From Gentiana macrophylla (Eukaryota > Streptophyta > Magnoliopsida > Gentianales > Gentianaceae): a stretch of DNA of 64,000 nt. The stretch lies in the NCBI GenBank assembly GCA_026214975.1, contig CM047817.1, forward strand, positions 57,036,246 through 57,100,245, in the 5' to 3' direction. Made by a program: the position numbers and the translations under genes. Positions 46,199-55,895 of the stretch are shown here, piece by piece; within the stretch, counting starts at the first letter, position 1, and the number at the start of each line of letters is the position of its first letter. The notes beneath the pieces were generated by a model. That model was given only the letters and a program-made list of their open reading frames with translations. It did no database searches and was not told where the DNA came from.

Positions 46199-46600
46199 TA
46201 AAATTTAAGGAAGCTGCTAGTATTTAACACTAGGGGCAATAGCGACAACATAAGGATATTATTGGTTGTTCTTATGACAATAGTTAGGAACACAATGAAA
46301 GATCGCTGTTTGCAGCAAATAAAGTTAAGTTTTTCCTTTTGGTTTGTTAAGGGGTTGAGTTGATTTATGTGCCTAAGCACACTTGGTGGACAACTTCTGA
46401 TGCAACTATTCACTTGAGTGTGAATATGCAGAGTAACTGGCATTATCGATTACCATTTGATGTTGAAAGATACATCTTTGAGGGTGATGATAATGTTGTA
46501 AAGTTTAAGGCTATTCAGACAATAGATTGTTACCAAAGATTGAACATTTTCTAGACTTGGAGAGACTTATCGGACCGCCTTTATGGCATGGAATTCAGCT
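46199..46600 (+). pseudogene. pol (pro): E11 Copia protease (active site lost)
   Basis: The frame at 46360-46554 reads IYVPKHTWWTTSDATIHLSV, then WHYRLPFDVERYIFEGDDN. In intact relatives the strand is WW-DSGATTHIS, so the catalytic Asp-Ser-Gly has become Thr-Ser-Asp. The knuckle of gag and the protease start are not clear upstream. Confidence 0.6.
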
Positions 46601-46899
46601 TTTCATTTCTTGATTGGACAAATTAGGAAATTCTTGTTCAATTAAGGATGATACATTTAGTCTTTTCCAGATTCAGATCATATATGTTCTAATCATTTGG
46701 CTTTCAAAGTGATAATCTATTTATGGTGGATACCATTGTATCATTATTATCACTCGCATTTTGTTTTCATGGCACAATTCAAAGTCACTAATGATGGTTC
46801 CTATATGGTTTGACATTAGCATTTAAGGAAAATTTCTTGAAAGAGAATAAAAGGCTTGTGTCGGATGGAACATTTGGTCCTCTTGATATGTCGATGGTT

Positions 46900-47600
46900 T
46901 TGTCCGAGTAGGTTGTATTAAGGGTAACAAACCGACATAGGAGATTAGGTATTGGCTTGCTTTAAGCACGTCTTAGAATTAATACATATGTTCACTTGAT
47001 GTCCATTCCCTACAGTATGTAGGAATGTTCAAAAACAAAGTATCACATTCATAGACCATTATTTGCTCCTAATTACCTTTATGGCTGTCACTATGGAAAA
47101 TAAAGCTAGCAGCTTCCATACTAGATAAATACCCATTACAGCAGTAACCAAAACCCCATATGAAATATGGACAGGGAAAACCTAGTATTCAGTGTAATCA
47201 TATTGGAGGTTGTCCAACTAAGGATAGGCCTTATAAGCCAAAAGAAAGAAAATTGGACTTTGGTTAATAGTTATGTTATGTGGTGTTTTAAAAGATCCAG
47301 GGGTTTTAAGTCCTGCGGTCCTACTTCCTCTTTTTTATTAGACGGGATCTACAAGGTTCCTTGAGGATATTGAGTTTGGGGGGAAGATAAGGTATGAAAT
47401 ATTGTCTTTAAGGAAGAGCCTACCATGACTCTCCCTACAGTGGCAGTTGGTCACAATTTGTATTTCCCAAATGGGATGTATACTAGTGCCAGATACGTAT
47501 TATGACAATATTCTTGAACTTCCATTTAGACAACCTCAACATCCTCAATAACCTATATGGGAGCAATATGAGCATATGAGATACCACATGAGAAATCAGT
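46900..47600 (+). pseudogene. pol (int): E11 Copia integrase (broken)
   Basis: Fragments in several frames: an LELIHTFT segment (about 46975), ITFIDHYLLLITF (about 47048), AVTKTPYEIWTGK (about 47143-47180), then RSRGFKSCGPTSS, TGSTRFLEDIEFGGK and EQYEHMRYHMRNQ. The order matches the core and C-terminal domain of a Copia integrase. The D-D-E residues cannot be followed. Confidence 0.6.
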
Positions 47601-47689
47601 GGCACCACCACCAAGACATTCCACTAGATAGATTGTGTCAACAATTCAGAATAATTATATTGTTTACCTCCTTGAGCATAAGGATTCGG

Positions 47690-48660
47690 CAATATGGAGG
47701 ACAATCCGGTTACCATTCCCAAGCCATAGAAAGCTCCAACTCTCATAAGTGGATTAAGGTTGTGCAAAATGAGAGGAAGTCCATGAAGGACAATGACATT
47801 TGGAATATTCTATAATTTCGGAAGGATCGAAACCGATTAATGTAAATGGACATTTAAGACCAAGAGGATTGAGATGGTAATGTGGAAAGATATAAGGTAT
47901 GTCTTGTCATTAAAGTATTTACTCAAAAGGAGCATATATTATAAAATGCTTTCTCTATGGTTTCTTTCGTAATAATTATGGCTCTACTTGCTCATATGGA
48001 TTATGAGTTACATTAGATGGATGTAAAGACAATGTTCATCAGTGGTGACATTGATGAAACATTGATTTAGTGCTGCCAGAAAACTTTGCATTTGGTGACG
48101 TAAAGAATATGGCTTGCAAATTAAAGAAATCCATCTTTGGACTCAAACGGTTTTCATGTCAATGGTATGTTAGATTCCTCAAATTGTTGTCTCATTTGGT
48201 TTTTTGGGTTAAATTCGGTTGATGAATGTATCTAACATAAGTTTAGTGGGAGTAGGATCATACTCTGGTTTTGTATGTCGATGATATTCAGTAACAATAT
48301 AGTTTTTGGGCGTGAAACTAAATCATTTATCTCGCTCGGTTTTGAGTTTAAAGATTTGAAGACGCTATTTTTAGTTTTTCGGGATCCGGGTATATCGTGG
48401 TTATTCTTGAGGTATTATTGGATCATTACAAAGCAGAACTATATCGATAAAGTTTTCTTATGAGATTTGACATGATGTATTGTAAACAACATGGTACCCT
48501 GCGTGTCTAAGGGAGACAAGGCTAGTCTCAAATAAAGTGCCATTTTCTAATGATTCAAAGTAGGAGGAAATTCATAAAATTCCATCCGATTCATTTATTG
48601 GGAGTCTAATGTGTGCTGATTTGTATGTGTCAAAGTTATTACGTACATTTTCGTAATGTT
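47690..48660 (+). pseudogene. pol (RT): E11 Copia reverse transcriptase (broken)
   Basis: Motifs: SQAIESSNSHKWIKVVQNER and KSMKDNDIWNIL (47728-47812); an LHQMDVKT-like segment near 48010; KLKKSIFGLKR and SCQWYVRFL (about 48120-48180); LVLYVDDIQ (about 48262-48290); and QNYIDKVFL (about 48437-48463). The active-site aspartate pair is kept, but stops and frameshifts are frequent. Confidence 0.7.
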
Positions 48661-48769
48661 GAGTGATTCTTAAAGATCTTGGAAAAGGGTCATTTGGTCA
48701 TGACCAATTAAGTTATAAGTATTTACAGTAAACAAAATAAATTATGCTCACATGAAATGAGTCAGAAAA

Positions 48770-49605
48770 GCTAGAGATCGTTTGGTATACCGACTCAGAT
48801 TTTGGTGGATGTAAAGATACATTCAAATCCATATAAGGTTGTGTCTTCATTTTGTCAAAAGAAGTTGTTTTTCTTAAAAGTGCTATGACACTTATGACTT
48901 ATTCAACTTTGGAGACAAAATTCGGGCTTTTGAAGCCACTAGTGATGGGATATGGATGCGGAATTTTTTTTCCGGGCAGCGAGTTTTTGGTCATATAAGG
49001 ACCATTAGGCTCCGTTTGGTTTCGGACTGACTGGATCCATTTGGATCCAAGAAAGAGAAAGAATTATAAAATATAGTGAAGTAATGATGATAAAGTTGAA
49101 AAGTTGTATTGAAATTTGTGTAGTTAAAGTAATGATTGTTGATTTGAAATATTATATTGAAAAAGTAATGGTTAAATAGTGTAATGAGTGTATAAAGTGA
49201 TGGATTAATATTATTTTATTTGTTGATGTTGATTGATTGTTGAAAGAATTTATAATAAAATAATAGAATTAACGAAATAATAATAAATAAGTTAGTGGGG
49301 TGAATAAAATATTGGTTTGGGATCCAAATGGATCAACCTAGTCCCAAACCAAACAAGGGCTTAAGGATTCTTGTGATAATAATTTCGTGGTGTTTAATCC
49401 CAACAACAATTGGAATTCATTAATGTCTGAGAACATTGTTATATGATTCCTAGTTGTTAAGCATAGAGTTCAAAGTGGACGGGTGTCTATTGAACATATC
49501 ATGACAAACTCCATTATTGTGGATCCACTCACTATGGGACATCCACCCAAAGATGTTCTTGAGCATATTGCTCGTATGGGTGTCATGTCAGTTAAGGATG
49601 TTTAG
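48770..49605 (+). pseudogene. pol (RH): E11 Copia RNase H (split by a MITE)
   Basis: The part before the MITE has WYTDSDFGGCKDTFKSI-like text (about 48785) and a GIWMRNFF-type segment (about 48948-48975). After the MITE it continues with CDNNF-like text and VVKHRVQSGRVSIEHIMTNS (about 49455-49515), VDPLTMGHPPKDVLEHIARM and GVMSVKDV (to about 49605). It ends about 470 bases before the 3' LTR. Confidence 0.7.
49008..49360. mobile_element. E12: PIF/Harbinger (Tourist-like) MITE, 353 bp
   Basis: Terminal inverted repeats: GGCTCCGTTTGGTTTCGG at 49008 and, reversed from 49360, GCCCTTGTTTGGTTTGGG. The similarity extends inwards through GATCCATTTGGATCC. It is flanked by TTA on both sides (49005-49007 and 49361-49363), the PIF/Harbinger duplication. 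The core is AT-rich with no coding frame. It splits the RNase H of E11. Confidence 0.82.
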
Positions 49606-50073
49606 GTTTAGTGGGAGTTTGTAATTGATAATGTTTGCTTCGATATAGACACATTTTTCAGTTGTTTCAATTTAAGGTTAAGGTTATGGTTAAAGTTAAA
49701 GTTACAATTGTAGTTGTTTCTGTAGAAATTAAAGTTTTGTCATTTCACACTTTGATCTCGATATATGGTTTTGATCTCGCTAAAGTTTAAAGTTGGACAA
49801 GTTGGAAATATACATGTTAAGATCACATGTCATGTTATTTTCCATGCTAAGCATCCACATCATGATCCATGTCATTCAGTTTTATTAGCATATGTGATCA
49901 TTGATGGGTCCCGTCACGATAGATGTGACGAAGGTCGCTTTGGTCCTATGTTGATGGGATTGATAGATGAGATTGTTATTGATACGCTTTGTAATGACAG
50001 CCAAGTTGAGCGCTCATTGGGTTATCTTATGACATACAATTATAAAGTTACACATATAGCCCAAGTGGGAGAT
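49606..50073 (+). other. E11 3' untranslated region
   Basis: Noncoding sequence between RNase H and the 3' LTR; the open frame at 49765-50115 runs into the LTR and has no family support. At about 49674-49725 there is a run of GTTAAGGTTATGG-like imperfect hexamer repeats. The polypurine tract CAAGTGGGAGAT ends at 50073. Confidence 0.6.
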
Positions 50074-50569
50074 TGTTGGATCATATATCCAACGTTGGGC
50101 TTATATGTGAAATAATTGTTATGTCGTAGACTGTCAGTAAATTTTAGTCCGTTTTAAAGTGATCTACTACGGTTATAATTATTGGACTGTAACATATCGC
50201 TAGGGTGTGGACCTTTAATGTGTAGAAACTCGGAGGTAATTTCTAATTTTATGATGGGTAAAATTGGAAAGACCTAATAAATATTTTACTATATAAGGGT
50301 GGGTTATGGTCCTTAGGTCATACACTTTTTCCCACTCTCTTTTGACCCCCATTATCACAAGAGAATAATACAGAGAACACAAAGGGTTCTCCTGACAAGA
50401 AACGGGAGGTGTATAGATCTGGAAGATCGATCCTACAACATCTACAGAGTCTTCCGCTGCTATGGATTCATGTATGTTTTGTAGATTAATATCGTTATCT
50501 GATTCTCAATAATTTATCATAATCGATCCGGAAATAATGTGATTCAATCACATAAGGATTGTTCTAACA
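50074..50569 (+). repeat. E11 3' LTR (496 bp)
   Basis: Starts TGTTGGATCATATATCCAAC after the polypurine tract and ends GTTCTAACA; the duplicated GTAAT follows. A palindrome GGATCATATATCC lies at its tip. It contains a plausible TATA region (TACTATATAAGGG near 50288) about 100 bases before an AGAGAATAATACAG stretch. Confidence 0.85.
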
Positions 50570-51944
50570 GTAATCACATGGCTTACTACATATATGCATG
50601 CAGCAAAATACATATATGCATGCAGCAAAATAGGATAATACTAAATTACTTAGCAATATTTACTTCCATGACTTCTTTTACCCTTGCCTTGTCATGTGAT
50701 GCACGTGAAGACTTGTGGTGACCATTAGGCTGGGGGTTGGTTAATGTTTTACATAGGTGTAAAGTTTCGATGGATAACTTTCGAAGATAGACTGGTGGTA
50801 GTCTACTATGCCTACATAACACTTCCCAGCTCTTAGTATAAATAGCATTACAGTGCTTAGTATTATGATACACAACTGTTACTTTTACGCAAAAAGAAAT
50901 GATGCTATATCACCGGAGTAAAGGAAATACAAGCTAACGTACTGTAGAAAAGACGTTGTAAAGCTCGGTTGATACACTGTGAGGTTCTTTTATATGTTTA
51001 CATGTTATAATACGTGATTTTCAATTGGTAGTATAGTAGCCTATCTCGTGGTTGTATCTGTATAACAAGCCTATCATGATTTAACTTTGCTTAATATGTG
51101 TCGTAAAAGCAATCTTGAAATCTATAAATCATGTGGTCTTACTCTTTGAAACGAGTTATTAATTGTAACATCACATACATGCTATTTAAGTGTTGTTTCT
51201 ATGATGCTTTAGTGCTATACTAGTTATTGACAAATAGTGATACGGCATGCCATTTTGGCTAACCGTTACTGGGGCCCTCAAGCGGGGACTTGATCAATTG
51301 CGTAAAGCTTTAATGACAATTGGGCATTTTAATCTGACTCGCTTTGGCCAAACATGGTTAGGAGGTTTATCCATGTAAGGTCGAAGGCTCTGGCGAGATG
51401 AATTCGGACATCTCGCAATCCTGACCGCCGCTTAGTTCGGCATTGGAGTGTGAGGTAGCTCATAGTATGTTGATGGGTTACAAGGTTGGTATCTGAGCTC
51501 TGCTATGATTACTATCCCTTATGTGGCATTGACCGTCTAGAATTTGTGTATATGCTAACATGATATACTTATATCTATGATTGACTGCTTTGTTTAATTT
51601 AACTAAGCCTATTTGTGAAACTACACCTTCTGCACACACCGAGCCTCACTGAGTTTCATAACTCACACCTCTTGTGAAAATCTTTCCAGACGTGTAGGTC
51701 GATGAGGAGCCAGGACAGGCTTCTGCATGACGTAGCGTGTTGGTGAAGTCGCTAGACTTTTCTTTTTAGTTTGTGGAACAATCCTTGTTGTATACACTAC
51801 TCATGGTACAATTTTGTTGTGTAAATATGTAAACTATGTGACCCATGTACGGTAATTGTGTAATGAATAAAATGGGTTGTTCTTTCTTTCCGCCTACTTT
51901 AGCGCTCTTCCGTTAACCTCTCTCATGCTGGGCGTGACATAGTT

Positions 51945-52797
51945 GCCTTAAAGAAAGTGAATATGACATTTGTATATGATTCGTAGACTCGAGACTTTTG
52001 TCGGATAAAGTCGTAACCACTATGTAATGGTGAAAAGGCATATGTAACACATCATAAGCTATTAAAACAAATGGTTTCCATATTAAGATAAATGATTCTT
52101 CAAAGATCTATTAATTAGTGCATACTCCCTCCAAATCCTGCAATATAAGTCTTTTAACTTTTTGTGGTGTCCCAAAATATAAATCATTCTCACACTCCAA
52201 TACAATATTAAATGCATTGTCTTCACTTTCACACTAACAATGCAATATTATTAGTCAGTCCCAGAAAACAATACAATATTTTACATTGAAATATTAAAAA
52301 ATCACTCATTTATTAAGTTTCTTAAACTGTGTGAAATAGTCAAAATGTCTTATATTATGGGATGAAGGGAGTATATCCTAAAGATAAGATCTTAAGACTA
52401 GATAAGGGTGATTCCTATCTCCTAGTCTAAGAACACTATTTCTAAGGAATAATGACTAAGTAACCTTTCAATTTGGAAAGGTAATAGAGCTGAAGAAGTA
52501 TCACAGCTTGTTCATATTGACCTTCGGGGTCTAATGAAGGATACAAGCTAGTGTGAGCTTTTGAGTAATAGACATTTTGTCTAATGACTACTCGAAACGC
52601 CGATTAATGTATCTAAATATTTGGAGGAATCTCTAATATTACCAGAGAAACGAGTATTCCATGCTCAGATATAGACAATGGCATGGTTTTGGCACTGATG
52701 ATTGGCCTACCTCCGAGTGAAACGATTTCACTGAAAGGATAAACCATGGATTGCCTTATATAGTTATTGATATGATACAGTACGTGCTTAACTCAGT
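51945..52797 (+). pseudogene. pol (int): E8 internal remnant with integrase traces
   Basis: Outside the MITE, 52440-52790 reads GIMTK-PFNLERYNRAEE and SQLVHIDLRGLM (about 52448-52540), resembling GKMTK-PF and LVHSDVCGP of Copia integrase. Further on come DDWPTSE, FTERINHGLPYIVIDM and YVLNSVK, resembling the end of the core. Stops abound. RT and RNase H are missing: the sequence jumps from integrase to the truncated LTR at about 52798. Confidence 0.5.
52125..52371. mobile_element. E13: Stowaway (Tc1/mariner) MITE, 247 bp
   Basis: Terminal inverted repeats CTCCCTCCAAATCC (52125) and GGGATGAAGGGAG (ending 52371), with TA on each side (52123-52124 and 52372-52373). Inner parts also pair (ATATAAGTCTTT and AAAATGTCTTATAT). 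This is the standard plant Stowaway form. It has no coding frame. Confidence 0.88.
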
Positions 52798-53102
52798 TAA
52801 GAAGAAAAACTAGAGTTTTTCTTAAGCATATTCGAGGAGGTTCTACTATGAGGATCGACGTCCACCAGTCGTCGCTTCGAGATACAATCCGGAAGATCAT
52901 GGCTTCTCTCCGGTTGGGGTAAATCTACTAACCTTCTTGTAGATTAATTTATTATGCGAATCATATCGTTTTAAAATCGAAAAATGAACTTAATTCGTAA
53001 GCTTCGCTATGCATGATCGAAGCCGCCTCGATCGGTCGCCGTGAATCGATCCGACGATCCAATTATGGATCGATCCGGATTAATGTTTCTATATATCAAG
53101 CA
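52798..53102 (+). repeat. E8 3' LTR, 5'-truncated
   Basis: It matches 40374-40530 and then 40725-40848 of the 5' LTR, ending ATATCAAGCA with the CCTTC duplication after it. About 1.5 kb at its start, and about 200 bases in its middle, are absent. A deletion joined the integrase region straight to the LTR. Confidence 0.82.
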
Positions 53103-53107
53103 CCTTC

Positions 53108-53961
53108 TTCAATAACCTCAGATTCGGACCACAAAATCCCAATGTGGTACCGTTAGTGACACAAAACTCGACTAACCGTACTCACAACATACGAGATATC
53201 GGGTCTTGTGATAGTCTAGTAGTTAAGTTTGCCCACAAGACGCCTCAGTATTTCCTCGGGTCTTCCAGTAGCTCTGCTTCACCCTTTAATAACTTCACAT
53301 ATGGATCCATTGGGGTATCAACAAGACGCTCCCCAAGTAATTCGATCTCCTGTAATAAATAAAGTACATACTTTCTCTGACTTAAGAACGTGCCTTCTTG
53401 CGATCTAACAACCTCTATACCAAGGAAATAACGGAGTTTCCTTGATCTTTGGTTTGAAATTGCTTGCCCAAAAACTGCTTCAATTTATCTATACCTACAT
53501 GATCAATTCTTGTAATAACAATGTCATCTACATAGACAACCAAAAATATATAGCCATTCTCAGAACACATATAGAATACTGAATGATCTATCTAACATTG
53601 TTTCAAACCAAATGATCTTACCGTATCCAAAAATTTACAGAACCATGCCTATGCGGAGTGCATAAGGCCATCCAGTGCATTTTGTAATATACATTCCAAA
53701 CGTTTCTCCCCCTGAGGAACAAACCAGAGAGGTTGCTCCATAAAAAAATCCTTTAAATCCCCGTTAAGAAAGGCATTTTCGACATCAAGCTGAAACAACA
53801 ACCAATGATTTTTAGTATCAATGGAAATCAAAATACGAATAGATGGCATTTTGGCAACCGGAGAAAAAGTCTCCTCATAATCTACCCCATAGACTTGCGT
53901 ATATCTTTTTGCAACCAACATGGACTTCAACCGATCCATAGACACATTAGGAAGGAATTTT
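53108..53961 (-). pseudogene. pol (RT): E7 Copia reverse transcriptase and start of RNase H
   Basis: The minus strand at 53649-53945 reads RLKSMLVAKRYTQVYGVDYE, ETFSPVAKMPSIRILISI and FQLDVENAFLNGDLKDFFME. VYVDDI, with the active-site aspartates, lies at about 53525-53542. Towards 53108 come VDTPMDPYVKLLKGEAELLE and KLNYYTITRPDIS-like text, which lead into RNase H. The first catalytic Asp (QLDVENAF) is kept. E14 cuts it at 53962, and E8 separates it from its C-terminal part at 35892. Confidence 0.78.
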
Positions 53962-55895
53962 TGTTAGGAAATCTACGCGGAAACGCAGCGGAATTCAAAA
54001 ATTTATTTCCTTTAACCCAAGATCGACTTCGTTTAAGCAATAAACAAATAAGTAGTAGGTAGTGGTTACCTTGTCTGATATAAAAGATCGATGCTTTGAC
54101 CGTCTAAGGAGAGTAGTGATGCACGGAGCTGCCCAAGCGTTTGGCCTCAACCGGTGAACCACGTGAACAGCCCCCTGGAATCCCATCATGGATTGCTACC
54201 AGAAAAACTCGGTTCCTAGACCGACTTTTTCTCTCAATCAAATCTCTCTAAGAAGCTCTCTATTTTTCACAAGAAACTATTAGTCTTTTAGAATTGTGAT
54301 GTACAAAAGAGCTAGCCAAGCCCTCATTTATATAGAGTATGGGGTGCCCCTTGCTATCCCAATCTGATTGGGATTAGCTTCCTAGTAGATAGAGGAGAAA
54401 GAAAATATTTTCCCAATAAAATAAGGAAAATATATTTGATTGATTTATCTCATTTAATTTAATATCATATATTAAATATTTCCAAGATATTGTCAATATC
54501 TTATATTGACTATATTTATCTTATTACCATAAATCTATTTTTCCAAAAGTCAATTAATATCTAATATTAATATATGGTAATCTTATTAATTAAATTGCAC
54601 AAACCAAATATATCCAATACAAATGGTGCCCCCCTTCCCTACTAATTTGGGAATTGATATTTTCTTTAATTAATTTAATACTACGATTAATTAATTCACA
54701 AATTACATGTATATCATATATATATATATATTCAAAATATATGTATCTATATACATATTTAATTAATCAACACAATTAATATATTGTATTATATTTATTC
54801 ATAATAAATAAATACCACCATATTAATTTACCACTATAACCTTTATAGTATGAGATAAATTGTTTCCTTAATTGGTCATCAACTATAACCACATTTAATC
54901 CGGCTAGATGTTCTTATGTATGTAACCCGATAGGCATTCGAATATGTTGGCCGTAGACACAAAGTACAAATTATGAAAAAGCCCTTCATGCCTAACGATC
55001 ACGGGATAGCGTTTAGCAACACACCGTGATCCCCAATCATCGTAAGAGTCAAATGAAATGACTACTACCTCTAATGTGAAATCTGTTACCGTGTAAATAG
55101 AATCCCATCTCAATAATAATATTCATACGGTCGCTCGTTGAGTGTCAAACATCAACAACCGTATCTTATAACTGGATATAATGCTCTATCAAGTAACTCA
55201 TTTACTCCAACTTTGCAAAGATTCACGAGAGTAAAGCATTCCTTATAAGAAGGCTCATTATGATATTCACCCTACTAATAGGCACGTGATTCCCGGATGA
55301 CCAAACATGTATATTTCACATGTTTCTGTATCACACCCAATCACTACCTCATGATCGCCCTGTGGCTAAGGGAAACCTCAATAGTGTCAAAGCATGACAA
55401 TCCAAACCGTGATGCCATAAAGACTCCGGTCCTAAGGATAATTACACAACTGTCACATGGTGTGACACTTATCTGTGTAAGTGGGTCAGTCTAATGTACG
55501 ATTCTTTAATAGACGTCCACGTACAGTCCAAATGTCTCTACACTTCGATAGACAAGATCTATCCCTAACATTAAAGACATAAGACATCTAATACGTTCTA
55601 GCATGTTTGTACTATCAATGCCCTAATAGTACATAAGCTAGAGACATTTATGTATCAAACTTGTTAAAATGATTAGAGATCTCATCAACCATAATCGCCT
55701 ATCATGGTTTCTTTATCACAGTTTAATACTAAGGACGTTATCATATAACAATTCATAGTTGGTTCTTTAAAAGAACAAATATATGACAAAAGAAAAGCCT
55801 TTATTATATATGTATAATCATAAAGAAATAGTAGAAATGATCTGACCCGGTCGGATCCGGTCCAACCCGATTGGGTTTAGGACACTATTTCAACA
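53962..55895 (-). repeat. E14: 3' LTR of a minus-strand Copia (1934 bp)
   Basis: The LTR starts TGTTAGGAAATCTACGCGG and ends CACTATTTCAACA on the plus strand. On the minus strand GGCCAAGTGGGAGAT (55896-55910) is a clear polypurine tract before the LTR start TGTTGAAATAG. The 5' LTR lies outside the window or beyond later insertions, so the target duplication cannot be checked. The LTR is AT-rich, especially 54420-54840. Confidence 0.8.

Larger units (their letters stand above)
44111..50569 (+). mobile_element. E11: Copia element inside the solo LTR
   Basis: The duplication GTAAT flanks the element (44106-44110 and 50570-50574). The 5' LTR is 44111-44238 and the 3' LTR 50074-50569. The PBS TGGTATCGAGCC follows at 44241 and the polypurine tract CAAGTGGGAGAT precedes the 3' LTR. 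The internal region holds gag, protease, integrase, RT and RNase H remnants in order on the plus strand, all broken. E12 sits in the RNase H. Confidence 0.88.
43642..51939 (+). mobile_element. E10: solo Gypsy-type LTR carrying Copia E11
   Basis: The ends TGTAATACCCG (43642) and GGCGTGACA (51939) are flanked by TAGTT on both sides (43637-43641 and 51940-51944). After removing E11 and its second TSD copy the LTR is about 1834 bp. TGTAA-ACCC starts and GGCGTGACA ends are common in Tekay/Del-type Gypsy LTRs, but the clade is an inference. No internal region or second LTR follows, so this is a solo LTR left by recombination. It carries (TA)n/(GA)n microsatellites at 43701-43720 and 43938-43995. 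Confidence 0.82.
35893..53102 (+). mobile_element. E8: plus-strand Copia with nested insertions
   Basis: The outer ends TGTTTGAAATAG (35893) and ATATCAAGCA (53102) are flanked by the 5-bp duplication CCTTC (35888-35892 and 53103-53107). Inside are a 5' LTR split by E9, a PBS, a long leader with tandem repeats, a few gag/pol remnants and a truncated 3' LTR. The solo LTR E10 (with E11 and E12 inside) and the MITE E13 were inserted later. E8 lies within the RNase H of E7. Confidence 0.88.

Noticed and set aside
49765..50115. 116-residue plus-strand frame
   Set aside because: It runs from the 3' untranslated region of E11 into its LTR and has no motif.
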